Shown: piece after piece, positions 26,901-41,900 of the stretch | Position numbering within the stretch: position 1 is the first letter of the stretch | How the letters are laid out: the number at the start of each line of letters is the position of its first letter | Origin: Mactra quadrangularis | Taxonomy: Eukaryota; Mollusca; Bivalvia; Venerida; Mactridae | DNA length: 64,000 nt | Reading direction: 5' to 3' | NCBI GenBank assembly: GCA_025267735.1 | Contig: CM046303.1 | Location: forward strand, 17,722,403 to 17,786,402 | Notes under the pieces: model-generated | Databases searched by the model: none | The model's input: the letters and a program-made list of their open reading frames with translations, nothing else | Told to the model about the DNA's origin: nothing | Translations under genes and position numbers: made by a program

Positions 26901-29900
26901 ATCATGTAGTGTGTTATGTATTCATTATTTTGTCAAAGTAATGTTCAATACAATATCACATTAGTGTAAGATTCAGAATTGAAAAATGGTAGCATAAACC
27001 TTATTTCTCTCGAACTTTTTGTAAACCAAAGAAGAAATTTTAGTTGCCTTAGCGAAGAGTTCTTAGACCCGGCCAATATTAGACCGAGCAATGTTATACC
27101 AGGGAGAGCCGGGGCCATGGCATAGTGGTTAGCATGTCTGACTTCGAATCTGGAGATAGCGGTTTTGAGCCCGGTCGTGGTAGGACATACCCTATACATG
27201 AGTTGCCATTCTCGTAGTAGGGTAAGTTAGTACTAGTGATAGAAAAAAGTGTCCGAAAACCTATATAGTAAAAAGAGCTAGTTGTCGTATATATGACCTA
27301 AATATGTGTTGAATATGACTTTTACCCCAATTAAAAAAAATATATATAAGAAAAGGTTAGACCAGGGCAACTTAAGCACTGCTTATTTGTCAGACTGCAG
27401 TATAATGTCTGTTCTCTTAAAGTATAATATCCTGTTGTTTATTCCAATTTAATGAGATTCTAGTTTCACAGCTACTGCAGTATTTTTTTGGAATGTGGAA
27501 ATTAATGCTTTTTTCTTAATCTTAATACTGGTTAATTTGTTCATCCCATTACTTTTATCATCTGTTAGTTAACTTATACATGAGAAAATATACACCATGA
27601 TTATTTAGTTTTTTTATATAGTACCATTGTGTGGTAGATTTAGTATTACTATAGCTAAAATGTATAAAGTTATAATTACAGAAAATAAATATTGTTCCCC
27701 GAGACCACTTTGTGCACTGGTCTTCAAAGTCAAATACATGAATTTTGTTCAAAGTTGACAATTATATCACATCAATTTCAGGATGTATAAAACAAAGTCA
27801 GTTTCATATTCTATTGACCACAGCATAAAAAATGTACAATTCTTTTTCTGTATTGAGTATGATTTCAAAATACATTTATATGAAAGATTTTTTTTAAAGT
27901 TGTATATAAACAGATTTAGCTTTATACATTTTAAATCTGTCTACTGTAGAAAATGCAACAAAAATGTTATAATCTACAGTCAACTTATATGCATTGTTAT
28001 ATCATCATGCTCATGTACTATTTCAGTCGTCGTAGAATGCAGTCAGGTTCAGCTATATCTCGTAGTGAAGTGAATGCTCCTGTTGATGAGAAACTTTCAC
28101 AATTTCATAGAGAACTAACAGAGACTTGTACTGATGTTATGGCTAGATACACTTTTGGAAACTTCTCTCCTATACCACACAGGTTGGTGTCTTCATCATA
28201 ATTGAACTTGAAATTTCGTTGCAGTTTTTTTTATCACAGTAGATCTTATTGAGTTCATTTATGCAGTTACTGCCCTAATCTTCTAACCTTATGCCTGAGA
28301 CTAGTAAAAATTGATTGAGGCTTCTGTAAATTACCTATTTTATATAGTTGTCAGTTTTGCGCTTTACAATGTAACATACTTCATTTGTTCAAGTGCTCAG
28401 GGAATTTTAAGGTGATGGCTGTTCATGTGTCATGCTTATTTGATCACTCATAGTTAAGCTACTTACTGTTGTATAGAGAAGTTTCACTGTTACCTAAATT
28501 TGTATTTGATAATTGGCTTAAGATTTATTTAACAGTTGGCTGGTCAAAGTTCTATAACGTATTGTTTCATTATACTGTTTACATGTAGTAACTCTTTTTA
28601 AAACCAATGACTTCAACACAGTGGTTTACATGTCTGACATGAAGCAACATAAAACACACAAAAAAATAATCTTCTTCTAATTTCAGGTCACACATGGCAG
28701 AGTTCTTACTAGCTGGTGGTCAGTATCAAACATGGTTGGTTGGTAACAAATTAATCACCATAACGACTAGTGGTAGTGGAAACAAGTTAGGTAATGCTGG
28801 AGTGTGTGAAAAATGTGTTGCTGCTTACCAAGCTGTAGAACAAAAGGATCATAGAACTGGTAGAAGGAGACATAAATCTGCTAAAGTCATCCGTGAGAGT
28901 TCCATTTCTATGATACCACAGCAAAAACAAGCTCAAGATGATTTGACCTTGAACCCAAGAAAGTCTGTAGATGACCTTGACCTTGATATGTTAGGTAAAA
29001 ATGTTGCTGTACAGACAGGATCGTCATTGAATGAAAATGCTGGCGCAACAGACAATGAACTTTTAGAATCTCTTTTGTTAGGTAACTGTTACTTTTATTC
29101 TTTTTATACTATATATTCAATACAGTGCAGCACTATACAGTGCAGTGCAATATAATATTTCTTTGTTTGACTGAATCTATGAACAGATTATTGCCTTAAA
29201 CTAGGCAAACATGAATAACAGAGAAGAACTGACATTACAATGACAAACTCGCATATATGTTTGTAAAAAAACATGCACAATGAACGCCAAACAATGTTTC
29301 AACGAAGTTGATAATTTGAGCAGTGTTGTATCATTAGTTTGTAAATGCCTTTAAGCAATCTTTTGTGGCAATAAAATGAAGCATTCAATTAAGGCAAGTC
29401 TATTCCTGGGCTTCTTAACAGAAATTAGCCAGTATTAACAGTACCGACTGAAAACCCCTTTCATTACATTAGTCTGTTATTGTATAGTTGTACAAAGTGT
29501 ATAAAATGTTCTGTTTTATCTGTAGGTAATATGAAGACCTCAGATCCTCAGATGCCTATCAATATATGTAATTGTTGGTGTACAAATTGGGCTGAGATAC
29601 ATATTAGAGCACCTAGTGGTAATTTATCTTGGATGATGAGAACAGAGAATGAAACTGGTCAACATAGTGTACAAGATTCACAGGTAATATATAGTGTGTC
29701 TTGCATTTACACATGTCTTATGTTTGAGCATTAAATTTACTTGTTCAACCAGTGAGACTTGATAATCTGGTTTTAACCACTGTTCTATTTTAACTCTTTA
29801 TTACAAAACGTTTCGGCTATTGGCCTTCTTTAGTTAATAAATTTTGCTACCGCAAGTTTACATCTTTTAATTATACTAACATACAGGAAGTCCTGTAATG

Positions 29901-32900
29901 CTCAAACATATATTAACTGAAGAAGGCCTATGGCCAAATCGTTTTATAACAAAGAGTTAAAATAGAACAGTGGTTATAATTACTATCCCTTAATGGGTAT
30001 AATACAAGTAAATAATCTGGTTTTAAGTAATGTATTAACCACTGATGCTGCTGTAATCTCTAAATGAAGCTACCATTTTTGATGTTGTTTTCTTTGAACC
30101 CAACTAAGGACACTACAAATTTCCTTCCCTAAAGTTGTTCCACTCCATCAGGTGAAAAATGGTACTGTGAGGGATCACCTGTCTGAAGGTGATTGCATTG
30201 ATCAGAGGTAATCATACTTAATTGTAAAGTCTGTCGAACATGGATGAATATGGAAGCAGACTTTAAACTACACTTTAATTTTTTTTAAACTTATCATATA
30301 CTATTCATACTATACATTACATTGTAGGTTCAAGATATAACAATGATATTTGCTTCTATTGGTAAGAAGAGATATCCAGATACAGATAGAAGAAGTCATA
30401 GAATAGAAAGTGGAAGTATAGGTGAAGAAGAATATGAGACTTTATATAAACAACATTTTGAAAGTAAGTTTTTCATTCATTGTGGAAAAATAAGTGAGTA
30501 CAGGTAAATGAAAAGTGTCCAGGGAAGCTGGTCAGGAGCTGTAAAAAGTAAATATGAAATGTAGATGAATGGTATAAAATTGACGTAAACAAATAAATAA
30601 AATCTTTAATGTAAATGGCGTCATCTTAGAGTAGAAATATTGTAACATAATCTCTTAATGATACAGGATCATGGCTCATGTTAAGCAACTAACATAGTGA
30701 GATGTAGTTTGTTACATTCTGAGGATGGGAGTCTGTTGAAAGATTTCTGGACATTGGTTTTATGAACTGGTCATGTATGACTGTTAACTGTTGGAAAAGG
30801 AATATACTAGTTTACGTATATTAGTGTTTAGCTGGATAGATGATACTAAATTAATACAAACAATTGTGGTTTAGTGCACACTTGCTTCCAAAACATGACC
30901 AATTTATCACTGTAATTATTTCAATTTGTTTAATTTCTTGTTATTGCAGAAAATGTTAATATGCCAGTTCCAAAAACAGAACTACCCCATATAGCAGGTA
31001 TTTTACACTTTGTTCCACTTTTTACTTGTCTTTGATGATTAAGTTTTAGAAATCTATGATATACAATCAACATTTTAACATAATTTCTTGCTCCAAAAAA
31101 TCATAATATCAGCCGGCATTCATCAATAATTATTGGGGTCAGTGAGTAAATTATTGTAATGTGTCAAGCTTTTACTGCCTGGTGCCCTTGTGGTGACCAC
31201 CTAATCAATTCATGAATAACACGGCGCTGTCTTTCATTGGGCAACAATTGCCCAATCCTTTAAATGATTTCTGTAAAATCAATCTAGCAAAGAATAGCCC
31301 GATGACAGTTTCATTCATGACCATGCAACTTATTAGATTCAAGGTTTCCCATCGTTTAGAGATTGGAGATGCTGTAAAAAATTTAAATCGGACAGAGCTT
31401 GTTTTATTTGTGACCTCAGCATTTGTCAGGAAGTTGGGTATAAAAGTCTACTACTTTCACTGCATGTTGATTAAAAGCTTCACCAAGAATGAATAAAATG
31501 TTTTATTTTATACATTATGGTTTTATTTGTATGTTTACAGAAGTAGATAGTTCACAAGCGATGGATAGACCTGAAAGTCTTGGGTTTATTACATCTACTT
31601 TCACTGAAGAAACTATTGTTGTTGATACTCATGAGGTAAGGAACTTAAATGTTTAACATTGATATATCGTAGCCTTCCTGGCTAGCTCAGTTGGTGGCAT
31701 ACAAGTCTACTGATTTAGGGGTTGTGGGTTCCATTCCCAGGTAGTTCATACTTGAGTGGATTTTGGTCTTAAAATAACTTCTTCAGTCATTCTCCCACCT
31801 ACTACTGATTCTTAATCATATAGGACAGTTGTCAATTACTCACAGAAGTATGCATTTAGTCTCTGGAAGCTAATTCAGAGATTTAGTCTTTCCAGAAAGA
31901 GTGAGTAGGTTGACTGACTGTTGTGATGTGAACTATACAATGCACTGTTCTAGCATTAAAGCCAACCCCCTAAAAAAATGTATATTGTCAGAATTTCAAT
32001 TCTTTCTAGATAGTTTATGTATTAAGTTTTCTTTCTTTCGAACAAAAGTAATCACAATAGAACAAAACTTTCTGCATTTTGAATGATCAGACAGGTGTTT
32101 TGGAAATGATAATGTGTTACTCCAATTACACTGTGAAGGGCCACAATGCTTGATTAACTATTTTTGCACTTGTGGAATTTCTTGCTAAATAATTTTGTTT
32201 TTACATGACCATGTCATAAACAAGTGAGAAAAGTCTACCTCCGTTCAGCACCAATGGGCAGAGCTATTGTTTTAGATTTGTCTGAGCCTTGAGTCTTATT
32301 CTTTATAATAAGTGAGTAGTCTTATCTTGTCACCATGTGTGTATTGTAATATCAGTGTGATTTTTGTATTTTAGGTTTCTGATGCTTTATGTATACCATC
32401 CAATGAGAGCGCCAAGAATCATGACATCACTCCAGGATCTATTCGTAGATCTAATTCTTCTCCATCAGTGTTAAGTGGAAGCTCAGATACTTTATCTCCT
32501 AGAGACAGTATTTCAGATGTCGTACAATTTGGCCCAGTGCCAAAAAGTGAAAAACGTGCTTCTGTTCCAAATTCAGATTCTGAAAAAAGTGACATTGATT
32601 TGAAAATGTTAGGAGATCAAGGTCAAGTGACGAGTGAACAGAAAGAAGTTGATCGTCAGAAGTCTGTGACGTTTGATATTACGTCTGCTGATGAGAATGA
32701 CGGTGCGGGAACTTCAAAATCTGCTAATACAACAAAAGTGATGGATGCGTCTGATAAAAATGTACAAAGTGACAGTAATAAGAACATGAATGTGCCAAAA
32801 GAGTATACAAGCATGTTAACTAGACAGTTAAGTCCTTCACCAGCTAGTTCTGAAACCTCTTCAACTCCTGAAGAAGTAGGAGAGTTACCTACAGCCATGA

Positions 32901-35900
32901 AAAGACCCAGAGGTCACACGGTACCTGTTACACAAATGTCTGGATTTTCTGACTCTGGTACATCAACAAGGAATCAAAGTTCTAAGGCAATGTCTGGTGA
33001 CGCTAAAGTTGGTGTTAGTCCTAGTTTCGTATTCTTACAATTATATCATAATGGTCAAATACAAGTTAATGATACTCCACTGTTGTTACCTAATAATGAG
33101 GTAAGTGCCCGTTAAGAAATACTTTTTAACTTGACTGTTTTCGAGAATTGTTAGCCAACCCTACTCAGTTGGTCTACTCAGTTGTGGGTCAGAGTCTATG
33201 TTAGCATAACACTTCTTAGTTAAAGCCACTATATGCACATATCTTCATTTACAAAAGACATGAAAGCTGTATCAAAATGGTGAAGTCACTAAAATGCATA
33301 ATGCTTTCTAAGTTTTAGTTTGACAAAGTGCCCATTTCTTAAAAAAATAAGTCCTTTTAGAAGAACACGCTATATTTATTTTTTGCTAGAATTGAAAATA
33401 AATGTAACAAAAATGTTTTAGACCTTGACTACTGGTATATATGTAATTTGGAGGAAGTTTCTTTTTTTATCATAAGACTCATCTTAAAACGTATTGTGAT
33501 CAAACTTATGTAATTTTAATTGTAATATTGCAGTCCAATGTTCTAATACTTATAATTTATCTTATTTTATTATATTTGATATCTTCAGGCAACAGAGCGA
33601 GCTATCAAGATGTTAGACTATATATGTCCATATGAGACACATAAAATTGGTGTGATATATGTTGGCTCTGGACAGGTAAATTAATTATTTCATGTATTTT
33701 ACTATTTACTCAAATATTTGTTTCTTGTAGTTTTGGGTTGCTTTGGCATGCTTGAATGCTGTTTAGCTTATTTGTTGGCTGCAAATTAATGGAGTAAGGC
33801 TTCTCAGGAGATTAAAAGATAGATGCCAATAGTCCAATGGTCAGGGGGTAATATAACGATTATTCTAGACTTCACAATATGGCAGGGAAGCAGAAAAATG
33901 GACAGGGTGCATTAGGAGGAGGGTTAATGATACAAAGTAATTATATCTGCTATGCTAAGAGAGGAGAGAAAAGGGACAGAGTGCAGCTCCCTGCATTTTT
34001 GCTGGAGGATAATCGCTAAGCAGGTAATAGCTGTAAAGTCAGTGATCATGCTTCAACATAAAATGTATCTACTATAAAATGCTATAACTTGTACTTTACT
34101 TTTGTTTCCAAACTCTGTGTTGGCAGTCCAGATTATACTTAATGCTATGCATCACTATTTTTCAGACGAAGGATGAGAAAGCTATTCTCTCTAACACCTA
34201 TGGTTCAGATAGATATGTTTCTTTTATAAAATCTCTTGGTACATTGTTTCGACTTAAAGATTGTGATCCTAGACGTGTATATCTTGGTGGATTAGAAACT
34301 AAGGGAACAGATGGTGAATTTACATATGGTTGGCAAGATGAATCCACACAATGTAAGTTGTTTATCATACATAATTACCTGGAAATTTAGTCTTGGCTAC
34401 TTAATTTGTTCATTAGAAATTCAGAGTTGAGTCTTAGGTTCAGTCATTACCTTAACCCACTAGCCCAAAGCCCAAGACCATAGAAAATTGATTCGAGCTT
34501 GTGAAAATTAGTTATTTCATTTAGTTGAGCTTGTTGGCCTGTTACTATCAAAGATAATTAGGTGGGCTGGTGCTTGAAAAATTAAAGGTATTTTAGGTTT
34601 GTACCCAATTATTTTTTAATCAAGTCATGGTTATTTAAGTTGTATCTATTTAACTTATTACTTTGAGTTAAGTCTTGGCTCTTGCTTTTTTTATAACTAA
34701 CATTTTTATTTCCCCATCAAGGTTTGATGATGTTATCACTATAAGAGAACAATGTAGATTAGTTGTAGGTGGCTAGATATTCAAACATTTGTGATGTCCT
34801 TGCTCCAAGTGTAACAATTTTATTGGATGTTCATGACACGTGATCAGAATGTGATGCCAAGATATTTCTGATGAGCCAGAGCTATATGAAAACTACTTTT
34901 ATAAATGAAAACTACATCTATTGTTATTATGAATATATATATTTTTGTATCATTTATTAGTCTAGAAAATTAGGATATGAAAATGGTTGTCTCAACAGGT
35001 CATTTTAGTAGCAAGCACTAAATCTTGTTAATAGGCCCAAAAGAAATTATTGCTTGCTTGAACTAAAAAAAATTTTGTCCCAGGCAAGTTGACACCCACT
35101 AATTTCGTAGACTGATTTATTGTGAAGTCCTTTGAAATACATCATTTGTCATATTTCACTATTTTTATTTTGTGCTGATGAATATTTATTTCAGTAATAT
35201 TCCATATTGCTACATTGATGCCAAATAAAGAATCTGATCCTAATTGTAATGCTAAGAAGTTACATATTGGTAATGATTATGTTACAGTAGTATATAACGA
35301 TAGTGATGAAGAGTATAAAATAGGAGTTATTAAGGTAACCTTAGTTCAGTGTTTACCAGGGATCCAGAGGGAATCCGTAGCCTGTTTCTTAGAGCTTTCT
35401 CCTGTACGATAGAGATTCACCCTATGATAGACAAAATTTTAGATACAGATTTGCAATCACAAATTGTGATACACAATTCATGGGAACTCAAATTCGTGTA
35501 AGAACAGGGGACTTTATAGAGATCCTGTAGGAATCCTTAGCTAATCATGACTGGGATTCTTCCCAAGTTTCTGGGATCCTTGAAATTCTAGGACACTTAG
35601 TGTCGAACCCTGCTTAGTTTCTTACGTTTGATTTCATAGTTAAGGCTCATTTGTAAACAGTTGTTTTGTACTCACGAGGCTTAGTCATTAATGTATCAGT
35701 GTAGCCATTGCTACTTCAATGAAAATGCCCTTTATGTAGTCTCTCTGCACAAACATCAGTTCCCCTGCTGTAAACAATTTGGTTGAGTACTCACCAAGCT
35801 TAGTTATTGGTGTATCAGCGTAGCTGTTGCTACTTGAATGAAAATGCTCTTTATGTAGTCTCTCTGCACTAACACCAGTTCCAGTGCAAAACTAGTTCTG

Positions 35901-38900
35901 ACTACATGTAAATAAAGAAGAATGTAGACTTGTTTTGAGCTGTACTATCAAATGACTAGTTTTTAGCTGAACCATCAAATAGTGACCAGTTAAATTCTAA
36001 ATTTACATCCTTAATAAGCACTTGCTTACTTTCTCATGTAGAGCTTTATTTTGTTGTTCAAAATTATTGGAAGTCTTAAGTAAAGTCTTTATAGCATCAT
36101 CTCAAAAAATGCTCACTTTAAGAAGGAAGATAACATGGTTCCGATTGGTTAAAACAAAGACATTGATTAATTGAAACTTGATCATCTTATGATCTAACTG
36201 TGATAGGAAAGCAAACTATTGTTTTCTGTTATCTTGCTCCACCTAAAAAAAGAAGAAATGATACTGTCACATAGACACTTTTCTTTTTTCAGGAAATTCC
36301 AATATTAGCCTGTGAATTACTTAATTATTCTGTATGGATAAACTTAGATGTTTTATTAATAAATGTTGTTGACCATGTGACTATTTACAGTTTCCACCAA
36401 AAGTTTGGAGGCATTTTCACATTGTACACCTACTAAATAGCTTTCATCCAAAAATTTATAAAGGTTTATTTTAAAATGCTTTTTAGTTATGCTCTATTGT
36501 TTTGCTTTGGTTCTATTTATAGTTGGTACCAATAAAGTAGCTTAAAAGTTGTTTTAGAAAAGAATTACATTGATCATAATTTTGGAGGCTTTGGGATAAC
36601 ATATGCTGAACTGTAAAATTGTGATGCACTCATGAAATGTGCTTTCATTTTATAGTCAACCGTACTAAATGTATCAAAATTAATAGTTTACCAAAAAATC
36701 AGTAATTGGAATTTGAAAATCGGAATTTGTCTTCAAATTTTTGGTGGGTACTGTACTTAGTATTTAAGGGTAAAATTCTTCAGGAATTTTCCAGAAGTTC
36801 AAGTTTTTTTTGGTACTGAGAAATGTTAAAAGCTGCTGAAATTTGGAAATCAGGATTTTGAACTTTTACCTATGTGTATTGTGTATTATATATTTTCAGG
36901 GACAATTTAACTATGTGAATATAGTTATAAAACCATTAGACCATGGAAGTAATGCTGTTACTCTTCAGGCTAAAGAAGGTATTACTACTACGTATACAAT
37001 TTATACTTAACGAAAATTTCCAAGTACCCTGATTTCTATATTGTAGGAAATTTTTATTTTTCAACATACAAATCCAATCGATAATGGAAATGGCCATACT
37101 GTCGTCTGCTTGCATGGTTTTTATGCTTCTTTATCAATGCAAAACCGATTTTGATGATAAAAAAATAAATGATGGAAAAATTTTTTCCTACATTAGGAAA
37201 TCGGGGTACTTAGAAGTTTTGTTAAGTATATATGATAAAACATACGTTCTGCTGCATGCTATGTTATAACTAATGCTTTGTTTTAATCTTGGCTTTTATG
37301 TTGACATAGAGTTTATGATGTTCTGTTTTTGTTTAATTTAACACAAAGTCTGAAAAAATATCAGGACTGATCCGTAATTCAGGATTTTGGGGTCATGCCA
37401 AATGGTTATATTCATAAGTAAAGGCTGCTGATATTCAGGAATTTCAGGATTTTGAAAGAAAGGAAACCTCCACATGCATGTATTACTGGGGGTGTAACAA
37501 TACGGCAAAACCCATATTCCTATATATTGCAATATACTAAACATTTTTTGCGTAGAGTAATGAAGCATGAATAAATGTCTAGTTTGCCTATGCATCTTAT
37601 TAATTGGATCAACATTACACATATGTGTGTTTTCAAGTTATCTCTTATCCAAATGTTTGAATGACTTGTGCAATATGGTCTGTATGTTAGAAAAAAATGC
37701 ATGTTTTGAAAAAGACTTTTGAAGAGAATTTACTCTCGTATGATGAAATGTTTAAACATTTAAAGCGCAATAAGATTATTTCAAGTTCTACACATTTAAA
37801 CATTTTTACAATCATTTAAATTTCAGATTCTGATAATAACAATCAATATGGCACATTAATAAAAAAATGGTTCAAGGAAAAAACAAACTAGTTAAAATTG
37901 TCATATTGCAATATTAACCAGTATATTGGTTAACCGTTACACCCCTATGTATTATATTACCATCAGTATTAAGAATATGTTATAATTCACATGAGACTAT
38001 GGATCTTGGTTACATTATAATATAAGTCCACTATAGTAGAAATGTTGTCATACTGTGGGTATTGGTTTAAAAAATACTCTAGATAATGGTTTTAGTTTGA
38101 TTTTGAGTTATTTAGCTCGACTTTACGAAGTAAATGGAGAGCTCTCCTACTTGCCCTAGCGTCGGCATCCGCATCCATATTTCTCATTAAAGTTTTTGTG
38201 CAGTAAAATATTTTGTACTAAAATTTTTTGATTTCTTGAGGTATTGACTTCAAACTTCAAATGTATGTTCCTTATTATCAACCACATCTCATGTGACAAG
38301 GTTCAAAACTCCAAATACATTTTTTTTTCAGAATTATCTCCCCTTGAACTTAGGGTTTTTTTAAAAAAATGTTTGTTTTTACTGCAACTGTTTTCTTTCT
38401 TTAGGTATTGCCTTCAAACTTTAAATATATGTTCCTTATTATCAACCTCATCTCATGTGACAAGGTTCAAACTCCAAATACATTTTTTTCAGAATTATCT
38501 CCCCTTGAACTAAGAATTTTTAAAAAAAAAATTGTTTTTACTGCAACTGTTTTATTTCTTAGGAATTGTCATCAAACTTCAAATATATGTGTCTTATTAT
38601 CAACCACATCTCATGTGACAAGGTTCATTACTCAAAATACTTTTTTTTCAAAATTGTCTCCCATGAACTTTACATTTTCTTTTAATGTTTTTTGGGGTTT
38701 TTTTTACTTTGAATTTGTTATGGTTATATTTTCAAATTTTGAAATATATATGTTCCTTATCATCAACCACATCTCCTGTGACAAATACTTAGTCGAGCAT
38801 GCTGTCTCCTCTGACAGCTCTTGTTTAATAACATATTAATCAGTTTTTAGATTGGCTATAATTTTGTTACCTCGTATGCTTGTTTAGGGTTTTTTATTTT

Positions 38901-41900
38901 ATATATAACAATGTTGATATTTTTATGTTGTAGTGCCGTTTCAAGATCAAATAACTACAGGTATATTTACCTTGTATCCCACATTCAAAATTAAATATTG
39001 TGTCGTCTTTATTTTGTCTCGTCATTTGTATGTACATTTATAAATGTTTGTGCCTGTACATTAATTTATTTTGTCTCATCATTTATAAAAAGCCTTGATT
39101 TATAATGTAGTCTTATCATATGCTATTTTAGACATAGTACTTATTGTGTACATATATGAATGATTACATTTTTATTTTCAAGTATATCTATAGAATTAGC
39201 CATGGCTTATCATGCTTACTGCAAACTATTCTAAAGTCACTATTTGTAGAATCATTGTTATTATCAAATTTCAGCATTTTCTTTTTAATTTTTTGATATA
39301 TTTCCACATCATAACACAAAAAGCTTCATGATTCAGTTTTTTTTTGTTTTTCAAATAATATTAAATATGATAAAATGTCATTTATGGATCCTTTCTTGCC
39401 TTTTGCTTTAGCATTATAATTAACAGAGGCTTACAGTTACATTTTGTTCCTCAAACGAGGTGTCAACAATAAACCTCATGGTTATGCCTGAGGGCAATTG
39501 TTTTGGTATTCAAATAAAAGGGTCATTCATGGAACCATCAATTACTTTTTTATATCATTATACTCTTTTTATGTTATTGTTATAGAAATACCTGTAAATA
39601 GTTCTTAAAATTTACAAAGTAATAACCTATGGGTTAATTCACATAAATTTCAAAATGTACAAATCTATATTAGTAACACATTCTAATTACCACATAATAA
39701 ATATCTCTGTGATTTAATATACACAGTCATAGTCTGTTTCCAATGGTTAAAAAAATGGGTTCAAAAAAAAATTATACTATACTTTTTTATAATGGTTTTA
39801 TTTTGAAGTATGGACCTTGTAGTTAAAAAAAAGTATCATCCTCAATTTTTCATGTCATTATTTCGACGGCCATCTTGGATTTCAAAATGGCCACCATGAA
39901 AACAATAAGTATACACTATTATTGTAAAGATGCTCATAACTTCTTTAATAATGCTCAGATTTTGTTCATACTTGATCAAAATGACCACATGATTAAACCC
40001 TTAAATTTTAAATATCTAAAGGTGACTTTGATCCTATATGACCTTGACCTTCAAGGTCACATGTAAAAATTGTATTATTTTGAATGAATGTATTATGTAT
40101 ACATTCTTTTTTTTCTGAGTTTTATATTCTTTTGAACTAATGAATGGTTTATTTCAATGTTTAATCATTTTTAAACAGAAAAAGTATCCTCCTCAAACTT
40201 TTATATTATTATTTTGGCGGCCATCTTGGATTTCAAAATGACCTCTATGAAAACAATGCATATACAATATTTATGTAATTTGTTCATTACTTTTTTATTT
40301 ATGCTCATGCTGTATTCATACTTAGACACAAAACCTGCAATGATAAGCCCTTACTTTTTGAAGGTATATATGTGACTTGATCCTTTGTGACCTTGACCTT
40401 TCCCAAGGTCAAAGGTCAAAATATTGCTAAATTTGATAAAATATGAGGTGTATACATGATTTTTTGTGTCACTAAGGTTCTTTGGAACTTATAATTGGTT
40501 TATATCAATGTTTGATCATTTTAAATCAGGAAAAGTATTATCCTCAATTTTTCATGGTTTTATTTTTGGAGCTATTCTTGATTTCAAAATGGCCACCATA
40601 AAAAACAAGACTACATGTATAATCATTAATGTAAATAAAAATCCTTATTGTCTAATTTATTGTTAGATTGTTTTGATACTTGGACACAATGACCACAATA
40701 CTTAGCCCTCAAGTTTGGGAGATAAAAATGTGACCTTGATCCTTTATTACCTTGACCTTCACCAAGGTCACAGGTAGAACTTTTGCTCAATTTGATCAGA
40801 GGAATCTTGTAAACATGATTATTTTACAGTGTCGAGCATTTTTTTGAACTTAATAATTGTTTTATTTCAATGTTTTATCATTTGTGAAGAGGAAATATAA
40901 TAATTTATCATACCCAATCACTCATTGTATTATTCTGGCAACCATTTTGGATTAAGATGCGGAAACCTTCGTAAGGCTTTAAAGCGTTAACATATATTTA
41001 AGGATTGAAATAATAGAAAACTGACTTTCATCGAAAAATAAATGTCATTTTGATAATATCTAATTTGCATAAGTGCTGAAGTGTAACTATTAAACATATT
41101 ATTAAGTACATGTACATAAATAAAAACCTTAAATATTTGTATAGACACATAACGTTGAGCCATTATGACCTTGTCGATGAAGGTCTTATGTAAAAAATGT
41201 AGAGGGAATAGTTTGGTTGGTATAATTGGAATATCGCTTATTAGTTTTTTAATACAAAAGTTTATTCAGCCTTAAACATTTGAGTTTGCAACAGTGATGT
41301 GTGATTTGAACTGTCATGATCAGGAAAGGGATAAACTTATGTGGTAGTTTCAAAGATCTATATATTAAAGATCGTTTTCATTGTATTGGTTTTACTCTAA
41401 ACAGGCATTATTTGATTTACATTGGCTACCTGTAAAACAAAGAATTGAATTTAAAATATTGACATATATGTATAACTGCTCAGTTGGAAATGCTCTTGGA
41501 TATCTGATGGTACTCCTGTCCACTAAGACTTCCACACGAACACTATGGAACTCAGCATCGTCAGCAGGGTGCTATTAGGTTCCTCATAACAGTAGAAAAA
41601 CATTTAATGACAGAGGGTTTCAGATAGCAGGTCCACAGCTTTGGAACATCTACCTCTCGGTTTGAGACAATGTAATTCTATGTTTTCAAACAAAAGACTA
41701 AAAACTCATTTATTTCAAAGATATTTTCAATAGTTTCTCATGTATACATTGTAACTATGTTTAGAATTAGTTGTAATTGTAAAACGCCATTGAATATGTT
41801 TTTTTTAATGTAGAAATAGGCGTTTAAGAAAATAAAACAAGTTTAAGTTTTTAAGAAAAAATGAGTTATTATTCAATTGCATGTCCACAATTGACGAAAT

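Larger units (their letters stand above)
21919..28026. other. TSC2: 6.1 kb TSC2 intron
   Basis: No in-frame exon was found. The intron separates the two Akt-type motifs (RVRSGS and RRRMQS) at the position of alternatively used exons in human TSC2. It contains MITEs at 21992-22236 and 24273-24409, SINEs at about 25690-25785 and 27105-27356, and long AT-rich stretches (22600-23900, 24420-25680, 25800-27090, 27370-28026) in which nothing can be named. Confidence 0.7.

Noticed and set aside
31672..31745. tRNA gene
   Set aside because: A tRNA-like head only. It is joined to the SINE family C body, as in the reversed copies at 16219 and 45166.
38244..38839. Two overlapping open frames with repeated HISCDKV and SPLELR peptides
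   Set aside because: They are translations of the ~165-bp minisatellite of a mobile element.
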